64,000 nucleotides of DNA from Effrenium voratum (GCA_963377175.1 CAUJNA010001507.1:1-64000); one strand, 5' to 3'. Counted from the first letter of the stretch, positions 29,834-40,194 are shown. Notes: generated from the sequence alone by a model not told the origin. Translations and numbers: made by a program.

Positions 29834-30296
29834 CTGGACGGTGTGTCGATTTCTTTTTGGACGCTACCCTCCCACCAAGTAACATGGAAGTGCGCAGACC
29901 CCCTGCAGAAAGAAAAAAGCCAGCTTCCTCTTGGAAAGGGGCTTTACGCACCGCAAGTACCCTTACTTCTTTGCGGCTTTCACGCAAGCCAAAAGGAACC
30001 GCTCACTTGTTGCCGGGTCCCCTGAAACGAGACACGCCGCATGGGGGTGTGTCTTTTGGCCTGGCGTACCCCTTTTTGGTGCAAAGATTAACGGAGAAGC
30101 CGCCTGAGGTGCCCAAAGCCCAAGGCCAGGCTGAGATAGACCAAATAGACCGAAATGGATCGGTGTGGGCGAGTTGGATGAAACCAGCCTACCAGGTCCT
30201 TGCAACTCCTGGTAGCCCCAAAAGGTTCCCGCGGCAACTTTGGGCATCTCCGTGGCTCCCCTCCAACCAGCTGACAAGACGATTCTCTGTTTTTTG

Positions 30297-30400
30297 TTCC
30301 TGCTCCCCTGCTAGAAGTTTGACGTTTAGGGGTTTACTGGAAAGCCCATTTGTTGGCCAAAAGTTCAGACCTAACATTCAAGCAAAATGCACAAAAGTAT
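30297..30400 (+). repeat. Family C element, diverged
   Basis: CTGCTCCCCTGCTAGAAG, GGAAAGCCCATTTGTTGG, CATTCAAGCAAAATGCAC. Confidence 0.55.
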
Positions 30401-30606
30401 TCTTGGTAGCTTAGATGCAAGTGTGTGAAAACTGGCGTTATAGGACGCAAAATTATTCTGAGAACCTTGAACTGTTCGGCCAATTTCGGAGAAACACTAT
30501 CAACCTCGCGAGCCCCCTGAGCTGACGATCTGAAGCGAACCAAGCACTAAGAAAAAGGAGTTTCGGATGCCACCAAGTTTGCTCGCAATTTCAAGGGGCT
30601 CAAATA

Positions 30607-30728
30607 GCCATGGGTCAAAATCCAAATCGTGCTCTGAGTGAACATCCCAATCCCCACTAAAATAGACCAAAATGGGTGGTGCACCTACCCCAAAATGGTA
30701 CCTTTGGTTTTAACCCACAGCCAAATGA
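30607..30728. mobile_element. Family T element, copy 2
   Basis: AGCCATGGGTCAAAATCC to GGTTTTAACCCACAGCC; CCACTAAAATAGACC and CCAAAATGG inside, as at 10.73-10.88 kb. The stretch to 31,595 has no other firm feature. Confidence 0.45.
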
Positions 30729-31595
30729 ACAATACTTGGACCGAACCTTAGATCTTTGCGCCTGCCTCGAATAGCTGCCTCCCAATACGGTCGGCTTCCT
30801 TTTGCTTTCCTCAAACAAGACACACGCACACACACATGTCCAAGTAACATTTGGCTACTTTCGGAAGGCTCCACCTGGGTAAGCGATAATAATTCACCAG
30901 AAGCCGAACAAAAACATCATGGGGTTTCGCGATGCCGTGATTTGAATTGCTCGGGCCCAGCTCGGAAAAAAAAGAAGGTATGCCTTGAAACAGGAATCAC
31001 ATTTCTTTGGGGCTTGGTCTGGTCGGTGGGGGAAGTCTTTGACAACTACTACCAAATGAGTCTTTTAAAGCACACATGTGGGTCTGTGCCGTTTTAGTCC
31101 CCTGTTTCAAGTCGTTCGTTTTCTGTGGGAAGCCACACAGAAAAACTTAAAACCCACCCAGGGTGGTCCAAGACCACTTTTTTTTCTCCCACACCACATG
31201 GTCATGAAGCTTCAGAGCGGTCGGATCTGAAGCCCCGAATTCTGATGTCCACCAACGGGTCCGAACGAACTTCTCTAAAAATTCGGGGTCCGTGTCCTGA
31301 AATCTTGTAGGTGTCCTTTTGGCTTTGCACACACCAACTGGGGGTTGATCTATATTCCTGTCCCCCAAATGACCATGGGTAACTTTTCCCATGGGGTGAG
31401 TGAGGTGAAAGGGAGATCCTTTTCTTGGCGGTTTCCAAAAAAGGTCATCCCATGTTCATCGGACCTGTTCATTCAACTCCCGCAACTGAAGGCGGAAAAA
31501 AAAAAACTGTTGTTGCTGTTTGGTTTGTTGTTTTTTGGTTTTCCTGAAAATACCAACTAAACCATGGATCCAGTTTGACATCTTCTGCCCCTTGC

Positions 31596-31732
31596 CCTCC
31601 AGCCACTCGGCCACTCGGCCACTCTCCTCCGCCTTCTTCTCAGGCTGCGTCGTGCCCTGGCACCGTGGCGTTGCAAAGACTCGGCTGGGCCTTGAAACCT
31701 CCGGGAAATTATCCAAGAAATCGGCCAAATAC
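31596..31732 (-). CDS. Candidate exon, 45 codons (gene B)
   Basis: Minus strand CCCGGGTTTTCGCAG|G to GAGG|GCAAGG (GC donor). Open throughout: starts YLADFLDNFPEVS, ends EESGRVAEWLE. The distal 20 codons have about 88 percent GC at third positions; the proximal half is weaker, so an internal acceptor GGTGCCAG|GGC at 31,656 is an alternative start. Phase 1 at each end, fitting neighbours on both sides. Acidic C-terminal half; no domain recognised. Confidence 0.45.
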
Positions 31733-31815
31733 CTGCGAAAACCCGGGCTTTGATCTCCTGGAGATTCAGCCACAACTAAGGGTTCATATGTGGGCATATA
31801 TGCATTCAGCCTTAC

Positions 31816-31846
31816 GCTGGGACTTGTGCTTTTGCTGGGACGGGTA
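31816..31846 (-). CDS. Candidate micro-exon (gene B)
   Basis: Minus strand GATCTGTTTTGTTTGGCAAG acceptor and C|GTAAGG donor bracket 31 bases. One frame gives YPSQQKHKSQ with 90 percent GC at third positions; another (PVPAKAQVP) is the one that keeps phase with both neighbours. The signals are good; the frame is unresolved. Confidence 0.35.
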
Positions 31847-31912
31847 CTTGCCAAACAAAACAGATCGAGCCACATCTGGGTATGAGTCTCAAATGGGCAC
31901 CTCTTCGCTCGG

Positions 31913-32008
31913 TTGCTTTCTGCTCCCCTGCTAAAAGTGACTAACTTCTAGTGGTTTCATACGGAAAACCCATGAGTTGGCAAAAACAGTTGTTCAGTCC
32001 CAACATGG
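31913..32008 (+). repeat. Family C element, right end lost
   Basis: GGTTGCTTTCTGCTCCCC through ACCCATGAGTTGGCAAAAAC, then diverging before the GCAAAATGCACC end. Confidence 0.6.
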
Positions 32009-32588
32009 AGACCTCTTCGGACAGATTTATTTATGTCCACCCACCATCTGGGATTCTCCCCCCACAACTCATGGCCCTGGATTCCTCCGAAACGGATGGG
32101 GCCTTCCGATCCGAAACGGGCTGGAGCCGGCCTTGAAAAGAGAAAAGATAGAAAGAAAAGAGGCAACATACTCTCCCAACAAAAATAGAACCTGAACAGG
32201 GGTCCCCCCAAAGGGAAAATGGCGTTCCCCGTCCTTCTGTGGTTCTTTGTGTTTCTTTGGGAGGAAAAGTAACCCGAACCCAGGAATCCAAAGTGATCTT
32301 CCTTCGAAATCCGCATGCCGAACAAGAGAAACCGAAAGCTGATTTCAGGTCGACGAAACTTTGCAAGCGAAATGAAGCCAATCCTTGGCCTCGGCAAAAG
32401 TTTTGAAGAGCATCCCGCCCGAGTCCAATGCATCTTGCCAAGGCGGGACGAGTAAAGTTTTGAACAGGATCTCACTTGGCAGTTTGGGCCCCATATGTTT
32501 TTAAATGTTTTTTTTTTCAAAAAACTGGTAGAATCTTGACTAAGAATGGTTACCACTGGGCAACCAGAAACTCATCCGTTCTGCTTGC

Positions 32589-32674
32589 GATCCGTCGCCC
32601 GGTGCCGTAGCGACCGCGTTTTGCGCTCCGCAGCCGCCTCCCCGACGACCGACTCCTGCAGCGTCTGGCCCCAC
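32589..32674 (-). CDS. Candidate exon, 28 codons (gene B)
   Basis: Minus strand: GCGCTTCGAAACTTCGAG|G, then a frame with very GC-rich third positions (starts WGQTLQESVVGEAAAERK, then TRSLRHRATD). Donor is uncertain: C|GCAAGC or G|GATGAG, both non-GT. A frame extending upstream (to about 32,700) is also open. Charged, helix-prone; no family recognised. Confidence 0.4.
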
Positions 32675-32814
32675 CTCGAAGTTTCGAAGCGCCCAAGCAG
32701 TGGACAACCAGTGGGTCTCTTTTTGGGAAACAAAAGGAAAACCAAAGGGAATGTACAAAAGTTCATTTGTTGGATTCCCTTCTTTGTTTTTTTTGCCTTT
32801 TTTGGGGTTGCAAA

Positions 32815-33000
32815 GGGAAACCAAAACAACCAACATAGTTGGGGTCCCCAAATAACTTGCGATCGGCTCGATTAGCAGGGAATTGATTGGAAACCCCTCG
32901 AAAATCCACCCCCGAGATGGTTTCCTTTCAGGGAATCCCCTTCCGGTCCATTCCCAACACCCGGAAGGTCATTCCCCACTGAGCGCCAGCAAGAAAAACA
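32815..33000. repeat. Inverted family S copy and family M fragment
   Basis: GGTTGCAAAGGGAAACCAAA and AGTTGGGGTCCCC (32,806-32,850), then CAGGGAATCCCCTTCCGG, GGTCATTCCCCACTGAG (32,930-32,990), close to 3,276-3,352. Confidence 0.4.
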
Positions 33001-34250
33001 TGGAGATCTACCCTGTCCACGTTGCCATGGAACCTGACTGAGGAATCGGTCCTGGAAAACTTGTTTCCTGCAAAAGAGACCCTAGTCAAATGGGTTCGAC
33101 AGGAGATTGAATTGCAGGTGCCTTTTATCTCCTTTCGGCGTGTTTTAGTCTTCCTCGGGACAAATTCGCCACGGAAGCGCGACAAGTCTAATTTTGTGTC
33201 AGCGGTCCAATTGATAGGCTTTCCTTCGAAACAGTGGGTAGCCACCTTGCTTGCTACTGTGCAACTTCGTTGCTTGGATTCGGAGGCCTTTCGTTTTTTT
33301 TCTTTGGGGGATTGAAACTTCTCCCTTTGGGGCCGCACGAGTCGTCTCCTGTTGGCGTTTTGGCGTGGGGACACATCAGCTTCCCTGGTGGTTGAGTACC
33401 GTGCTAGCCACGTTCCCGATCTCTCAGCAGCAACTAGCGCTAACATTGGTTCCTGCGCCTTCATCTTCAATGGCACGTGTCAAATGAGTGGCAACAAGGA
33501 ATTCTATAAATGCCTCCTCCGTGATTTGCTAGTGGCGCATCTGCGTATGGTTCGCATGGAGTAGCACGTGGGGTGGCAAAGTTTGAACAGCAACTGCAGG
33601 CGGCGGTCCCCATTTCGAAGTTGGGTGCGACATTGGTTCACAAAGACGTCCTTCGCTTGCTCAGCTTTCTTCACAGCTGAAGCCATTGGAACAAGTCACT
33701 GCATCAATTGACTTCAGCATCTTAGTAGCCTAAAAGTGTAGCCAGCACTTGCTGCTTGAGAGCTTGCATGAGCAGCTCCATATTTACTAATGCTAGATCA
33801 GAAACACGTCGCACTCTGCAGCTTATCTTAAGCCATCACTCGGGGAAAAACTGAAAAAACCAAAAAGGTTTCGGCGTTTGGGGCGGCTTTCAGGGGGGGT
33901 TCCAGGGAGTTCCCGATCCGGATACCACACGGGCTTAGGGAACCCCTGATTGCCCACGCCCTTGACTGCGCGGGTCCGACTCCTCAAAAAAAAAATCGAC
34001 CGGCCACCCATATCTTCCGAGTTTGTTTCATATCTCCGCACACAACATATGTCTGGAAACCCCAGGAAACGTGAAAGGACTTCGTCGTTCGGCAAAAGTG
34101 CACGTGGCTGGGTGTGTCTCAAAAAATTTGGCCGTTGACCGGTGTTGGACCTCCAAAAAAGTAAAGAGTTCCTGTTGATAGTCCTGTTGGTTTCCTATGA
34201 AACCCAATGAAAAACCGGGCCTGGCGCCCAAAAAACACGCCCGTCTTGTT
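33001..34250. other. Overlapping open frames, no gene firmly supported
   Basis: Minus 32,928-33,476 is open for 182 codons, and plus 33,352-33,564 for 70 codons ending TAG (ASLVVEYRASHVPDLS, FNGTCQMSGNKEF). Neither has GC bias at third positions, and they overlap. The plus frame has the more natural composition and could be a plus-strand terminal exon. Confidence 0.25.
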
Positions 34251-34253
34251 TGC

Positions 34254-34332
34254 CTCGGCGGCGACTCCTTGGGGTGCCCGGGGTCCCAGGCTGCCAAATG
34301 CTGGCACCCACCGACTGCAGCTGCTCCTGAGC
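34254..34332 (-). CDS. Candidate exon, 26 codons (gene B)
   Basis: Minus strand CTCCTCGGCTCTTTCGGAG|G acceptor, frame AQEQLQSVGASIW then QPGTPGTPRSRR, donor CGAG|GCAAAC (GC class) or AAG|GAGTCG. Phase 0 start continues from 36,276-36,455. About 70 percent GC at third positions. The end must shift to AAG|GA to keep phase with 32,589-32,674. Confidence 0.35.
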
Positions 34333-34545
34333 CTCCGAAAGAGCCGAGGAGCCGCCCGGTTTTCCGCCGAAACGACGTTTGTTTCACTGGAATGGACTGG
34401 TTTTTGGGGGGGATTTCGGTGTTTTTTGCTCCTTGCTTTACCCAATACCACAACCTGTGTTTTTCTGTGTAAAGGGATTTCGGAGTTGTTTTTTCCTTGG
34501 TGTACCCATACCGTCCAGGTCAAGTCAAAGAGTTCTCTACTGAGT

Positions 34546-34872
34546 TGTGTTACTTGGGGACCCCCTGTTGGTTGGTCCTTTGGTTCTTTTTTGCGACCCA
34601 AAAGTGGGACTGACATCTATGAAGGTTGCACGGGTTTGGTCGTCTTATTTCAGCTCCCCTCAGAAAGGGTGGTTTGGAGCCGAATCGGTGGTTTGGAGGT
34701 TCAGGATGGTTTCCGACTTGCGCCTTACAAGAAACAGGGACCCGTTCAAATCCCCACACCACCCATCCAAGCCACCAACCAAGGGTTGCCTGATTATTTG
34801 GGGACCCCAGCTATGTCAGCTGTTCCGTTGGTAGCCCTTTGCGACCCAAAAGGGAGTGCCCCGGAAAAAAAA
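34546..34872 (+). repeat. Family S direct copies around a family J copy
   Basis: TTACTTGGGGACCCCCTGTT and TTTTGCGACCCAAAAGTGGG (34,548-34,612) are echoed by TTATTTGGGGACCCCAGC and TTTGCGACCCAAAAGGGAG (34,795-34,860). Between them lies family J: GGTGGTTTGGAGGTTCAGG, then CCCGTTCAAATCCCC and CCACCAACCAAGGGTTGCC. Confidence 0.5.
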
Positions 34873-35126
34873 AATAAAAAAAAAATCACATGGTTATGAA
34901 GGTTCTATAGGGGTTACCATAAACCCTGCACCAGGTAGGAAGCGAACCACCGACTAAAATGGCCCTCAGCTTTTGCGAGGCTCAGATGGGAACGCACAAC
35001 AATGGGCTCTTTAAAACCCGCAAAACGCCCTTAAAACCATGGCACGCCCACTCAACATTCAGCCCCCCGCGATCAAGCGGATTGGCCAAACAAGCCGACC
35101 CGAACTCTCTGCCTGCCACTAAAATT

Positions 35127-35275
35127 CAGCTTCCCTCAAATTGGTGGTTTCGATTGGTGGTTTCGATTGGTGGTTTCGAGGTTGGTTTCTCTTTCACCCT
35201 CTTCAAGAACCAGGCACCCGTTCAAATCTCCACAAACCACCAAGAGTTACCTAAAAAATTGCCCAAACCGGTTTA
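35127..35275 (+). repeat. SINE-like family J element
   Basis: AGCTTCCCTCAAATTGG, three tandem GATTGGTGGTTTC units, TTCACCCTCTTCAAGAACC, CCCGTTCAAATCTCC (B-box-like), and AACCACCAAGAGTTACCT. No poly(A) tail. Confidence 0.5.
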
Positions 35276-35445
35276 AGAAGTGACCCAAAAGTCTGGAAAC
35301 TCGAAGGCTCAGAAGTCGGTGTCCACCAACATCCCCCCCCCAGCCTTGCCCGCGAGCTCCGACACCTGACGAACGAAAAGGAAGGGAACTCAGCTGCCCA
35401 AAGGACCCAGAACTCGAAGGTTCACCTTTTGGCACTAGCAACACT

Positions 35446-35562
35446 CGCTCGCTTTCTGCTCCCCGGCTAAAAGTGAATAACTTTTAGTGGTTTAATACGG
35501 AAAACCCGTTAGTTGGCCAAAAGCTAAAGTCCTAACATCCAAGCAAAATGCACCAAAGAACA
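35446..35562 (+). repeat. Family C element
   Basis: TCGCTTTCTGCTCCCCGG to CATCCAAGCAAAATGCACC. Very close to the 2.2-kb copy, with an intact AAAAGTGAATAACTTTTAG palindrome. Confidence 0.7.
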
Positions 35563-35764
35563 TCGGAAAACCCAAAGGTCAAAAGGTCGGCTTTGGACAA
35601 GCGAGGGAAAACTCGGGCTGCGCCCAAGTCTAAGAAGTGCCCCGAATGAACCTCCCCGGAACCCAGGACTCTCTAAGACCCCATAGCTCTCGCTGGTCAC
35701 AGACATTCTTCGGGTGCAAAATGCCAAAAGGAGGGGAAAGCTGCCCGGCCCTGTCTTTACAGGG

Positions 35765-35882
35765 AATCAACTCATTCCAGGGTTTCTTAGGTTCCATCCA
35801 CAGTAGGGATAGACCAACAAACCATGGTTTCCCATGGCTCCAAAGCGGTGCAAGATTGCGTCCACTTACAGTATCTCGTCCC
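35765..35882. mobile_element. Family I element
   Basis: TTCCAGGGTTTCTTAGG, CCATCCACAGTAGGG, the palindromic CCATGGTTTCCCATGG, GCGGTGCAAGATTGCGTCC. Orientation of parts suggests rearrangement. Confidence 0.4.
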
Positions 35883-36275
35883 CTGAATTCTCGTTCTCCA
35901 TACCCAGAGGCTCCGATCGGCTTCGGCTTTCAATGGAAGACCCGACCCCTCCATTACACACCCCGAAGGTGGTTCTGGGTCTCGAAACCAGGTTGATTGA
36001 ATCGGGAGCCTCTGGGTAGGAAAAATAACTGCGCAAGGAGAATGATTAAAAACAAAAAAGGCCCTCCCAAAAAATCCCGCAGTGAGAAGTACTCCTTCCC
36101 TTCCATGGGCACGGGTCCTTCCAGCCCGAAGCCCAGCCAGCCGGCACGTCAAGCCCAGCCAGGCGCCACTCTCACAAAGTCAAAGCGTCATTCCTCCACC
36201 AATTGGTTCTGGCCATTTGGCCCTCTGGCCAACAAGGTGCCGCCTCGTCGCGCAATGGCTCTGGCTTTTGCGGAC

Positions 36276-36455
36276 CTGGAGCTTGTTGCGCCAAGCTTTC
36301 CGCAAATCCAAAAAATCCGAGAAAGCGAGGTCTGGGAGCAGCTGTTCAGCCTGCATCTGCTGGAAGATTCCATCCATCCACGCTGTCCGACTCCATGCAA
36401 GCCGACACCGACCAAACACTTCGTCTTCGCCTTTGCAGCGAAGTTGTAGCTCAAC
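36276..36455 (-). CDS. Candidate exon, 60 codons (gene B)
   Basis: Minus strand GCGTTTCTGGGGGTTCGAG|G to CTCCAG|GTCCGC. Sixty codons, phase 0 at both ends, contained in a 168-codon open frame. The peptide starts VELQLRCKGEDEVFGR; later parts are FQQMQAEQLLPDLAF and FLDLRKAWRNKLQ, with three Trp. It follows in phase from 37,558-37,647. Third positions are only about 60 percent GC and a plus-strand frame (35,997-36,449) is comparable, so strand rests on splice signals. No domain recognised. Confidence 0.4.
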
Positions 36456-36756
36456 CTCGAACCCCCAGAAACGCTGGTACGATCGAGGACCAACAAATGA
36501 GTTGTTCGGGGTTCCTGTCATCCACTTGTCCAGTAGCTCTTTTGCCCCCTTGTTCGCAAGCCCGCCAATAACCATATGTGTTTCTCGCAAAGAAGAAAAA
36601 CAATCTCTCGTGGTGGTTTTCGAAAGCATGGCCAAGAACAACCACGAAGGCCCCTGGGGCGCGTCTTCAAATTCGGGGAACCCCATGGCGGAGTCCGTTA
36701 GGTTCCTTTCAAAATACGGAAATGGTTATCTTCCAGGTGCTGCCCCACGCAAGAAA

Positions 36757-36838
36757 GGGTAACCCCGAAAGGGTAACCAAACATTAACCCCAAAGTAGAA
36801 GAAGGGTAACCCTTGGAGAAACAGTAACCCTGATTACT
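36757..36838 (+). repeat. GGGTAACCC-type repeat
   Basis: Five occurrences of GGGTAACCC or GTAACCCTGA in 80 bases; the word is self-complementary. Confidence 0.55.
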
Positions 36839-37557
36839 TGACCAGACTTAGACCACCTGCAAAAAAGTGAAACTGGTTGCCTTTTGAAAGGAAAAATGCA
36901 GGAAACCCCAAAAAATGCAAAAACAAATAATGAAAAGGTCCGCAAAGTCTGGCCATGTCTGGGGTGCTCTCACAAAATGGACAGGCCCATTCCAACGCCC
37001 AGGCCCGGTCTGCCTCGGTCAAGGGCTGCTGGGCCTGCTCCTGGTTTGCTCCACGCCAATTGAGCTGACAGGTTGCCAGAGTCAAAAGGACATGGCGGCT
37101 GTGTCTGACTCCCTCAGAACAGCCGGAAGCTCCCCCAATTGGACATGGTAGCTGTTTCTGACCACTCCCTCAGACTAACAGCCCACCACTCCCTCAGACT
37201 AACAGCCGAGTCAACGATCCTGGCAGCTTCCATCGAATCGCACAGGGGAGGGCAAAATAAGGGGCGCAACAAAAAAGAGGGGTACCCTTTGGGCTTCCAT
37301 TTGCGCAAACCCGAAAAGCGTGCTCACAAAGAGAAGTACGAACAAAGTAGTGAGTCCACTTTATTGTTGTGCTACATTTGCATTGATTCCCCAATGTCCC
37401 TGACAATTGGACCATAGACTGCTAGACATTTTGACCGAGCTCTTTGTGGTTCCCATCCTGGGAATCCTTCACACATACCCAGGGCTCGCAAAAGACGTTC
37501 TATTGTGCAGCCCCCTACTAAAAATGAACAGAACCCATGAATCCTTCTCATGCTTAC

Positions 37558-37647
37558 CACTTCCCCTTTGACGGGTTTTTTCTCTTCCCTTGAGAAGCAA
37601 ACCCTTCTCCGCTTCGAGTCAGCTCTTCTCTTCATAGTCGGTGCCAT
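37558..37647 (-). CDS. Candidate first exon of gene B, basic N-terminus
   Basis: Minus strand ATG in the context AACCATGG, 30 open codons, then GTG|GTAAGC. The peptide MAPTMKRRADSKRRRVCFSR contains KRR-ADS-KRRR, a bipartite-like nuclear localisation signal, overlapping RVCF, which fits the RVxF docking motif for protein phosphatase 1. Both are short motifs and only suggestive. The frame is open for 36 further codons upstream, so the ATG is not proven. A CCAGTTCTCCAG acceptor-like word lies upstream and could serve trans- or cis-splicing. Confidence 0.4.
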
Positions 37648-37794
37648 GGTTACAAGAAGGGCACGAGGGAGTTCAGGGCCGGCTGGAGAACTGGATTTCT
37701 CATGGCTGGGCGTGGGGCCGGATTGAGTTCCCCTCCCAAAACCAAGAACCTGCACACCCTAAAAGAGATGCAGGAGGCCAAACCGTTGGTGAAA

Positions 37795-37918
37795 CCAAGT
37801 CACTCAGATGGCTATGGGTCAACATAGGGGCCCAAAATGGGTTGCCCTGTGAAAAGGAAAGTAGACGAACACCTGCGTAAGCCTAGGTCTTGATTTTTGA
37901 GCCACACTCAGAAGTCTT
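37795..37918 (+). mobile_element. Family B element
   Basis: GGCTATGGGTCAACATAGG, GGTTGCCCTGTGAAAAGG, AACACCTGCGTAAGCC, TTTTTGAGCCACACTC. Flanks AGAT and AGAA agree at three of four bases. Confidence 0.6.
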
Positions 37919-38133
37919 GCCTCGGGGCTCGCTCAACGGTCTGGCATTCCATCTGGCTGTGTCAAACCAACCTCTGTCCCCCTCGTTGGCCCGCTCTTCG
38001 AGTGGCACGGATTGAGGGAATGACCAAACACAAACTGGGCAGTCCGTTTTCTGGTCCACTAAAAGTTCAAGTTGCGGGTTAAAGATCTGGGCTGTGACCA
38101 AAGGATTAGATGGGAAAAGTGACCCATGGTCAT

Positions 38134-38251
38134 CTAGGTCCTGCAGTAGAGAGGTTAGAGCAAGGGTACCAACTTTTTCTGTAGTCTATTTCAGTAGGGG
38201 AACCCTCCCCAACAAAAGGTGAGAAAGGGCACCAATTGCTGGGGGACCTAG
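38134..38251 (+). mobile_element. Family E element, copy 8
   Basis: CTAGGTCCTGCAG to GGGGGACCTAG, flanked by TCAT (38,130-38,133 and 38,252-38,255), the same target word as copy 6. Lies in the inferred spacer between genes A and B. Confidence 0.8.
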
Positions 38252-38579
38252 TCATTTGGGGGCCGAACGGAATGTTGATCAAGCCCCATCTAACAACCTG
38301 AGGAGCCGGATGGAAACCACCAAGTCAACCCGCTTGTGGCTTCCGTCCCCGTCCCCTTCCGCAAGGCTCGGACATTCCTCTTTTCTGGAGTTGGTACTGC
38401 GGTTGTCTGGTGTCCAAGGAAAACCAAGAGGAACCCCCTTGCGCCGTTTTTGGGGATCCAAGCTCAAAAAAAAAACACTCGCGTGTGTGTTTTTGGTGGG
38501 TAGTGGTAGTCCCGCCTTCAAGTTGGGCTTCCCCAACTTGTAAAACCCCAACTTGCCATCCCGGGGGGTCCGACCCCCA

Positions 38580-38697
38580 CTAAACCCGCGAAAACCTGCG
38601 CCGCGTACATCCGTTCGCGAAAACGACGTCCTGCGCTCGCTCGAAGAGCTTCTGGGTCCCGCCCTTGGCCGCCGCCAGGGCGGCCAGGGAGTCGCGC
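38580..38697 (-). CDS. Candidate terminal exon of gene A
   Basis: Minus strand: a long C run, ACTGCCAGACCGCCAG|G acceptor, then an open frame with over 85 percent GC at third positions (RDSLAALAAAKGGTQK, LFERAQDVVFANG), ending RRFSRV and TAG at 38,580-38,582. A CAG|GTTTTC donor at 38,595 would make it internal (38,596-38,697). The first base completes the codon from 38,998-39,047. Alanine-rich helix; no family recognised. Confidence 0.45.
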
Positions 38698-38997
38698 CTG
38701 GCGGTCTGGCAGTGGGGGGGGGGGGGCTGGGCTTGGGGTGGGGGTCCAATGGGGGTCCAATGGGGGTGGCTCAAAACGGGGTGACAAAAAAATGGGTTGC
38801 CCTGAGCCACACCCAAATCTACACGCAGCTTGGAAACCCGGCAAACTGGTAAGGGACCGGGTTTTCAAACGGGCGAAGACGCGGATTCCAGTCAAAGTCG
38901 CACAAGGTCTTTTCAAACGCGCATGGGGATAGTTCAGTCCTGGAGGTCTCTCTTGGCTCCTTGAGCGGGGAAGATCGCTCCGCCCGTTGGCTCTCAC

Positions 38998-39047
38998 GCT
39001 GGAACGCGCCTGAAGGTCGACAGGGTCTCCTCCGCCTGCCCGGTGAC
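38998..39047 (-). CDS. Candidate exon, 16 codons (gene A)
   Basis: Minus strand GAGACAACGGCGCCAG|G acceptor; donor C|GTGAGA. The frame VTGQAEETLSTFRRVP has 88 percent GC at third positions and would hit TGA at the donor if unspliced. Phase 0 in, phase 2 out, matching both neighbours. Confidence 0.45.
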
Positions 39048-39277
39048 CTGGCGCCGTTGTCTCGATGAAGCCGGTGCCGTTTCTGGAGGGCAAATTTCGC
39101 AGGTGACTGGCCCCATTCTTCCACCAGAATCAAAGTCACCCCCAAGGAGTAGGTTAAAGGGAACCCAGCCCAGTTTGTGACCCCAGAAACAGTCAAATTA
39201 ATGACCTCAGTGAGACCATCTGGGAACCGTGTCGGGTGAAGTTCCCCAATCTCGGGTGAAGGGCCCCTGAAGACACA

Positions 39278-39382
39278 TGGCTGTGGCTCAAAAAACCGGT
39301 ACCAAAATGGAACCCTTGGTAAGTGGAAACATGGACCAAAACTTGCGTAACCCCTCCTGTTCAATTTTGAGCCACACCCACA
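39278..39382 (+). mobile_element. Family B element with 4-bp duplication
   Basis: GGCTGTGGCTCAAAA to TTTTGAGCCACACCC, flanked by ACAT on both sides. The core CCTTGGTAAGTGGAAACATG and CCAAAACTTGCG is well kept. Best-defined copy with that at 51.94 kb. Confidence 0.75.
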
Positions 39383-39427
39383 TGCCCAAATTGTACCCAG
39401 AAAGGAAAAAAGGCGCCTGCGTTGGGG

Positions 39428-39480
39428 TACGCTGCACCTCCTCCCCGCCCCCTCCCCCACCCCCTCCCCCCGCCCCCACT
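39428..39480 (+). repeat. C-rich tract
   Basis: Runs of C broken by A, G and T; a potential i-motif/G-quadruplex tract. The 39,490-40,190 stretch beyond has no firm gene. Confidence 0.6.
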
Positions 39481-40194
39481 GCATTTCCACTAAGGTCGCA
39501 CAACGGGAATCTTGACGGTCGGTCGCATTGCTATTTGGCGCAAAAAATACTTCGCGCCCTAAGCCCCTTGCCAGCTAAGCTACAGCACCGCTGATTTTGG
39601 CGAGTGTTGGTCGTACTCTGGCTCGTTTCTGGGACAAAACAAAATGCTGGGGCGGCTGCTTCAGCTCTGCAACAAGCCCCAACCCCTTCATCTTGGGAGG
39701 TGGATTCTTTTTGGATTCTTTTTTTGGGGGGGAGGGGGATTCCTTATGACTCATGTCGACAGGATGTTGCAAAGGAGTGCCCCCACCGCTTTAAGCGATT
39801 TCGTCTTGAATCGGACACCCATCAAAATCAGCCTGAGGTTCTGCTTCATCCTGGGTTCCCATGAAATAGTTACCTCTTATGGTGGTTCCCATCTATGTCA
39901 ACCCATTGATAAGCCCCTCCTATTCAGAGGGTGGCGGGGGCGCCACTAACCATCAGGAAAACGGAGCGATTCGGAAATTTTGGGGGGTCCAACCAAAGAG
40001 AACGATACACGCATTTGGTTCGAGATTTGGATTGGGCTCCCTGGATAGGTGCGAGCTCAAGCTGCTCGGCTTACCCCGGAAAACTCGCAAACCTCGCTCT
40101 AACTATGAGGCACCAGCCTGGTCCCTTGCAAAGGAAACGGTACATCATGCCCACACAATCATCATGCAAGGCTCATCCAACAAATACATAGACA

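Noticed and set aside
32928..33476. 182-codon minus frame, longest outside repeats
   Set aside because: No third-position bias, overlaps a plausible plus frame, and spans a family M fragment.
35997..36762. Plus-strand frames (150 and 226 codons) over the gene B exon at 36.3 kb
   Set aside because: Similar third-position GC, but the minus strand has matching acceptor and donor and keeps phase with its neighbours. Not fully excluded.
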